Position numbers and translations under genes: made by a program. A stretch of DNA of 8,557 nt. Source: Desulfovibrio sp. (lineage in GTDB: Bacteria; Desulfobacterota; Desulfovibrionia; Desulfovibrionales; Desulfovibrionaceae). The notes under the pieces are model-generated. The model did no database searches. It was given only the letters and a program-made list of their open reading frames with translations, and was not told where the DNA came from. Each line of letters starts with the position of its first letter. Position 1 is the stretch's first letter. This document shows positions 5,123-8,557 of the stretch, piece by piece. The DNA lies in the NCBI GenBank assembly GCA_020217165.1, contig JAIWOE010000158.1:1-8557 (forward strand), read 5' to 3'.

Positions 5123-6781
5123 TCAGGCGGGAAGGTGCCCGCGCCAGGCAGAAAGGAGGGTCCTGTAGCCATTAAGCATGCGGGCCACGGCCTGGAGATC
5201 GTCGCCGAACTCCTGCCCCGCGTTGGCAAACATGTACCCCAGCACATTGAAGTAGGCACTGCCTTCCCACGTGGCCTGCAGCCGCTCCCAACTGGCCAGG
5301 AACTTGCGTTTGAGGGGCGGCAGGGGCGCACGCATGAGGGCCTGCAACTGGCCTTCCAGCAGGATGAGCAGGGACAGGGAGGTCTGGATTTCCGCCAGCA
5401 CCGCCTGGGTAATGCCTGGCGAAAGCTCGACGGGTGCAGCCGGCCGGGGCAGGGGCAGATCGTCAAGAAACCGTCGATACAGGCGCCGCTGCAGGCGAAT
5501 CCAGCGGGTGCGGTCGGCCTCTTCGTGGCCGGAGAGGGAGTCCAGGGTTATGAAGCCGCCCTCGGACTCATCCACCCGACTGACCCAGGCCCGGGCGCCG
5601 GCAAAGGTGCCGGCGGTCCAGGTGCGGGTGGGCAGGAAGCGGCCAATGGCGTCGGCCAGCATGCTGCCGGTGATGACGTGTCGACACTGGTGATCCCGGG
5701 GGCAGATGGTGCCAAAGGCGCAGGGATGGCAGGGCACGTCCGGCTCCAGGCTCAGGCTTCCCGGCCGGTAGGGGCCGGTGTCCCAGGGTTGGGCGGTGGC
5801 CAGGAACACGGAGGCGATGTCCACCCCCAGCCCCGCAGCCAGGTGCATGGTGCCGGTATCGTTGGTCACCAGCAGGGTCAGGCGCGTGAGCACGGCGGCT
5901 AGCTCCTGCAGGGAGGTTTTTCCCGTGGCGACCACCACCGGGGCCGCCGCTGGCGCAAGGGACTGGAAGACCTCCACAAACCGCTGGGCCAGGGGTGCTT
6001 CGGCCTTGCTGCCCAACACCACGGGCACCAGGCCGTGGCGCTGCCACACCAGGGCAGCCATGGCGGCGAATTCCCGGATGGGCCAGCGGCGGCGCTCCTC
6101 GCTGGCGCCCAGCTGCAGGCCGATGAACCCGGCCGTAGTGGTCAACCCGGGCAGGTCAAAGAGGGGGGCCACGGCCTGCAGGGCCTCCGGGGTGGGCGGT
6201 TTGAGGCGATTTGGCCGGGGGATGTCGGGTAGACCGGCGGCTTTCCAGAAACTGTCCACCAGATTGAAGGGGCTGCACCCCCGCCGACGGGTGGAGGCCA
6301 GCAGGAACACCACCCAGGGATGGATGGTGCGGGAAAAGCCCCAGGCGTCCAGGCAAAATCCGCGCTCCGGGGCGGGTGGGGTGCGGCCCAGGCTCAGGAA
6401 GCGGGATAACAACCGCGACGGCACCGTGGCGGTGAGGTTGAGCAGGTCATCGGGTGGAAACGCGGCGTTGATTTCTTGCCGGAACCGCCACATTTCGTCC
6501 AGGGCCTGGGGCCAGCTGCGTTCCAGGACGGCCAGGGCCCTGGAGCCGGGTATCGCGGCCACGAAGTCCACGTCCCGCAGCAGGAGTGCGGCGTCTCGAA
6601 AGGTTTCCAGGCACAGGATGCCCACCTGGCGGCCCTGCAGGGCCAAGCCGCTGGCCAGGGGCTGGGTTTGCAGCAGATCGCCGAACCGGGTGCAGTTGAG
6701 GACCAGGGTGCGGGGGGGAGTGGTCATGGCTGCCGCCGTCTGGTTGAGGTGCATGCCGGCCTGCCGCAGGCATGTGGTCAT
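5123..6781 (-). CDS. Glycosyltransferase family 9 (heptosyltransferase-like) with long C-terminal extension
   Basis: Likely transfers a sugar from a nucleotide-activated donor (ADP-heptose in the best-known members) to a surface glycan or protein; cytoplasmic. 552 residues from ATG 6781, against about 320-370 for typical members. The N-terminal Rossmann half begins TLVLNCTRFGDLLQTQPLASG (25-45). The C-terminal half has GLQLGASEERRRWPIREFAAM (221-241) and the donor-site motif VTNDTGTMHLAAGLG (305-319). A cysteine-rich stretch follows (C351, C354, C360, C366), common near the end of the family's catalytic region. The catalytic part ends near 382. Residues about 385-552 are an additional, largely helical region I do not recognise. 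ATG 6754 and ATG 6727 are other possible starts; the latter begins MTTPPRTLVLN, close to the usual family start. The gene begins 8 bases after the ATPase stop, which supports one operon with the exporter. Acceptor and donor are unknown. Confidence 0.85.
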   Translation of the reverse strand: MTTCLRQAGMHLNQTAAAMTTPPRTLVLNCTRFGDLLQTQPLASGLALQGRQVGILCLETFRDAALLLRDVDFVAAIPGSRALAVLERSWPQALDEMWRFRQEINAAFPPDDLLNLTATVPSRLLSRFLSLGRTPPAPERGFCLDAWGFSRTIHPWVVFLLASTRRRGCSPFNLVDSFWKAAGLPDIPRPNRLKPPTPEALQAVAPLFDLPGLTTTAGFIGLQLGASEERRRWPIREFAAMAALVWQRHGLVPVVLGSKAEAPLAQRFVEVFQSLAPAAAPVVVATGKTSLQELAAVLTRLTLLVTNDTGTMHLAAGLGVDIASVFLATAQPWDTGPYRPGSLSLEPDVPCHPCAFGTICPRDHQCRHVITGSMLADAIGRFLPTRTWTAGTFAGARAWVSRVDESEGGFITLDSLSGHEEADRTRWIRLQRRLYRRFLDDLPLPRPAAPVELSPGITQAVLAEIQTSLSLLILLEGQLQALMRAPLPPLKRKFLASWERLQATWEGSAYFNVLGYMFANAGQEFGDDLQAVARMLNGYRTLLSAWRGHLPA

Positions 6782-6789
6782 CGTCCAGA

Positions 6790-7461
6790 TTAAAAGGTGA
6801 TGTGCTGCCCCGCAAGCACCCGATCGTAGGTGGCGATGGCTTCTTTGGTGTCCTCGAACAAGGCCAGACGGCCCTGATCCAACACGGCGACCTTGTTGCA
6901 GTATTCCTGGATGACGCCGTAGAAGTGCGAGACCATGATCAGGGAGCGGTCCCCCTTTTCGCCGAACAGGACGTCCTTGAATTTCTTGTTGAACCGCCGG
7001 TCACCCACGGCGGAGAGTTCATCAATGAGGTAGCAATCAAAGTCCACGGCCATGGAGATGGCGAATGCGAGCCGGGCGCGCATGCCCGAGGAATACGTGC
7101 GCACCGGCTCGTCCAGGTAGTGGCCCAGCTCGGAAAAGTCCGACACTTGCCGAAAGGCCTGGTCATAGTCCACATCATACACACGGCAGATGAAGCGCAG
7201 GTTGTCCGTCCCCGTGAGGTTGCCCACGAATCCCCCCTGGAGGGCCAGGGGCCAGGAGACGGTCATGCCACGGACTATCTCCCCTGAGGTGGGCAGCTCG
7301 GCGCCGCTGATGATGCGGATCAAGGTGGACTTGCCCGCGCCATTGCAGCCCAGGATGCCCAGCTTGTCACCTTTCTGGATGGAAAAGCAGATGTCCTTGA
7401 GGATATCCCGAGGACCGCGCCGGGTAAGGTAGGTTTTCCAGATATGTTTAATCTCTACCAT
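6790..7461 (-). CDS. kpsT: KpsT-type polysaccharide export ABC transporter ATPase
   Basis: Hydrolyses ATP on the cytoplasmic face to drive export of a lipid-linked polysaccharide through the KpsM-type permease encoded just upstream. 223 residues, the normal size. Visible motifs are Walker A GCNGAGKST (38-46), the family-typical SWPLALQGGFVGNLTGTDNL (69-88) where the Q-loop lies, signature YSSGMRAR (123-130), Walker B CYLIDE (143-148, E148 catalytic) followed by the KpsT-like LSAVGD, and the H-loop MVSH (H179). All key residues are present. The close likeness to KpsT/CtrD/BexA and lack of a long C-terminal carbohydrate-binding domain point to the capsule type rather than the Wzt O-antigen type. 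The ATG overlaps the permease end by 14 bases, with GAGG 6 bases upstream, so translation is probably coupled. The symbol is by similarity; the exported polymer is unknown. Confidence 0.93.
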   Translation of the reverse strand: MVEIKHIWKTYLTRRGPRDILKDICFSIQKGDKLGILGCNGAGKSTLIRIISGAELPTSGEIVRGMTVSWPLALQGGFVGNLTGTDNLRFICRVYDVDYDQAFRQVSDFSELGHYLDEPVRTYSSGMRARLAFAISMAVDFDCYLIDELSAVGDRRFNKKFKDVLFGEKGDRSLIMVSHFYGVIQEYCNKVAVLDQGRLALFEDTKEAIATYDRVLAGQHITF

Positions 7462-8257
7462 ACGCGGCCTCAGACTTCATGTACTTGAGAACCATGCACA
7501 GGGTGAAGTATGTGAGAATAATGTTGGCCTTGATAACATACCACACATCGTAATGGGTGGGGATGAAATCATTGAAGAATCCGTCGCGCATCATCTCCGT
7601 GGCGTGCACCATGGGAAAAAGCAGGGCGTAGGGGCGATACTCCACGGGAAGCCACTCCACCATGAACAATCCGCCAGTGATGACAATATGCAGGGCGTTG
7701 ATTACCATGCCCAGTTTTGTCCCCATGGAATACAGGGCACCCATGGCGCTGGTCAGCAGACACAGGTTGATGCCGTACCATTGCACCAGAAACCAGGAGC
7801 CGACCACCAGGGAGAACTCCTCCGGGAACGAGAAGAGGTTAAGAAACAACGCCAGGCAAAACAGGGACATGAAGCTGACTGTGACGCTGGCAGCCTGGAT
7901 GAGGCTGCGCGCAATGAGCACATCCAGCACCCTGACGTTACGGTGGTAAAATAGCGGCAGGTTTGAGCTGATGAGGCCCATGGACCGAAAAATCTGAAAA
8001 CGGCAGGCCCACATGATTCCGTAGCCGGAGAGAGCGAAGGCGGCGACGGAAAATTGTGCGTGTTCCAGCCGGCCTCGGTAGATGAACAGCAGGCTGAGCA
8101 CGAGCATGAAAATGGTGGGTTCCAGCAGCATGAACAGAAACCCGCTGCCCGTCCTGCCGGAAAGGCTGATGAATTCGCGCCGCAGCAACGCGCCCACCAC
8201 GCGTCGCTGCACGGCCAGGGCCGCCCGGAGCGAGGGCTCTTGCGATGGCTGGCGCAT
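7448..8257 (-). CDS. kpsM: KpsM-type polysaccharide export ABC transporter permease
   Basis: Inner-membrane channel of the ABC-2 type that moves a polysaccharide out of the cytoplasm, working with the KpsT-type ATPase. 269 residues, the expected length. Six hydrophobic segments lie near 40-60, 70-92, 112-140, 148-173, 183-200 and 240-260. The N-terminal cytoplasmic segment includes GALLRREFISLSGRTGSGFLFMLLEP-type sequence (about 22-47), which resembles the ABC-2 family start where REF/RE.. precedes helix 1. A conserved-looking loop SNLPLFYHRNVRVLDVLIAR (98-117) follows helix 2. The ATG at 8257 shares its A with the TGA of the KpsE-type gene. GGAG lies 11 bases upstream, so coupled translation is likely. 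No sign of truncation. Symbol assigned by similarity and by the E-M-T gene order. Confidence 0.9.
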   Translation of the reverse strand: MRQPSQEPSLRAALAVQRRVVGALLRREFISLSGRTGSGFLFMLLEPTIFMLVLSLLFIYRGRLEHAQFSVAAFALSGYGIMWACRFQIFRSMGLISSNLPLFYHRNVRVLDVLIARSLIQAASVTVSFMSLFCLALFLNLFSFPEEFSLVVGSWFLVQWYGINLCLLTSAMGALYSMGTKLGMVINALHIVITGGLFMVEWLPVEYRPYALLFPMVHATEMMRDGFFNDFIPTHYDVWYVIKANIILTYFTLCMVLKYMKSEAAYGRD

Positions 8258-8557
8258 CAGTTTTCGTGCTCCAGGATGCCAAGCAGCAGAATGCGGGCCA
8301 CGCCATACACCAGGATCAGCACACCCAATGCAGTCAGAATATTGGCAATTCTTTTCGGATAGATGGCCGAGTCCGGCAGGTTGGCACTGACGATGCGCTC
8401 CAGATACAGCTGCTGCCGCTGGGCCTCGGCGCGGGCCTGCTCCAGAGCAGTCATGGCGGAGCTCAACCGCTCCGCGGAAAACCGTCGGTCAAGCTCCAAC
8501 CGTTCATATTCGATGACTTTTTGGGTGATGGAATCGGCACTGCCCGTCACTTTGGAC
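8257..8557 (-). CDS. kpsE: C-terminal end of a KpsE/BexC-type capsule export inner-membrane protein
   Basis: Only the last 99 residues are in the window; the N-terminus lies beyond 8557. The frame is open to the edge, and the GTG at 8550 is an internal valine codon, not a start. The protein family (PCP-3 polysaccharide co-polymerases) spans the periplasm and links the ABC exporter to the outer-membrane channel. Visible are the end of a periplasmic coiled coil (EYERLELDRRFSAERL, then MTALEQARAEAQRQQLYLER), the proline-containing stretch NLPDSAIYPKRIANIL that enters the membrane, one transmembrane helix (about LTALGVLILVYGVARILLLG), and a short cytoplasmic tail. RQQLYL followed by LPD and YP.R is characteristic of KpsE/CtrB/BexC. 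The stop overlaps the permease ATG by one base. Family call is good even from this fragment. Confidence 0.88.
   Translation of the reverse strand, partial: SKVTGSADSITQKVIEYERLELDRRFSAERLSSAMTALEQARAEAQRQQLYLERIVSANLPDSAIYPKRIANILTALGVLILVYGVARILLLGILEHEN

Noticed and set aside
5091..5168. AAGGAG followed by ATG on the plus strand near 5098-5107
   Set aside because: It looks like a ribosome binding site and start, but the frame runs antisense into the glycosyltransferase gene and encodes nothing recognisable. The same bases fall in the sigma-54-like site on the minus strand.
4127..5902. Plus-strand open frame of about 591 codons across three minus-strand genes
   Set aside because: It is long but crosses two gene boundaries and an intergenic gap, its composition is Gly/Gln/His-biased, and it shows no known motif. 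GC-driven chance frame.
1..8557. Many copies of short words such as GGCCAGGGC
   Set aside because: They recur inside coding regions as Ala-Leu-Ala/Ala-Leu codon runs in a GC-rich genome and show no fixed spacing, so they are not a repeat family or CRISPR array.

Overview
The window is GC-rich and every gene I can support lies on the minus strand, so it reads right to left from 8557 to 1. The gene set suggests a sulfate-reducing Desulfovibrio-type deltaproteobacterium (Desulfobacterota). It combines a B12-dependent class II ribonucleotide reductase, a KpsE/KpsM/KpsT-type polysaccharide exporter, a family 9 glycosyltransferase and a small FlgN/FliT-like protein, with strong third-position GC. 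This placement is inference from gene content; no marker gene is present.

Layout, in order of transcription. (1) 8557-6790: polysaccharide ABC export module. It holds the C-terminal end of a KpsE/BexC-type inner-membrane protein (cut by the window edge), a KpsM-type permease sharing one base with it, and a KpsT-type ATPase overlapping the permease by 14 bases. (2) 6781-5123: a glycosyltransferase family 9 (heptosyltransferase-like) protein with an unexplained C-terminal extension of about 170 residues, starting 8 bases after the ATPase stop. (3) 5035-4001: an unrecognised acidic 200-residue protein and a FlgN/FliT-like small helical protein. They are preceded by an imperfect sigma-54-like site and followed by a perfect 13-bp hairpin that probably ends the transcript. 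(4) 3893-3006: an RluA-family pseudouridine synthase. (5) 2897-1668: a 12-helix major facilitator transporter. (6) 1451-1: the N-terminal two thirds of the adenosylcobalamin-dependent ribonucleotide reductase NrdJ. It is preceded by a 216-bp leader with an 11-bp inverted repeat and a convincing intrinsic terminator 44 bases before the start codon.

The tight coupling of the export genes with the glycosyltransferase suggests one surface-glycan system. The next two genes look flagellum-associated, so glycan export and flagellar assembly or glycosylation may be linked here. Genes 4-6 look like unrelated housekeeping or transport genes, each preceded by a hairpin in its intergenic gap. I found no tRNA, rRNA, CRISPR array, transposon, integrase or phage gene. 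The most interesting items are the nrdJ leader with its terminator, the fused C-terminal domain of the glycosyltransferase, and the unrecognised 200-residue protein.
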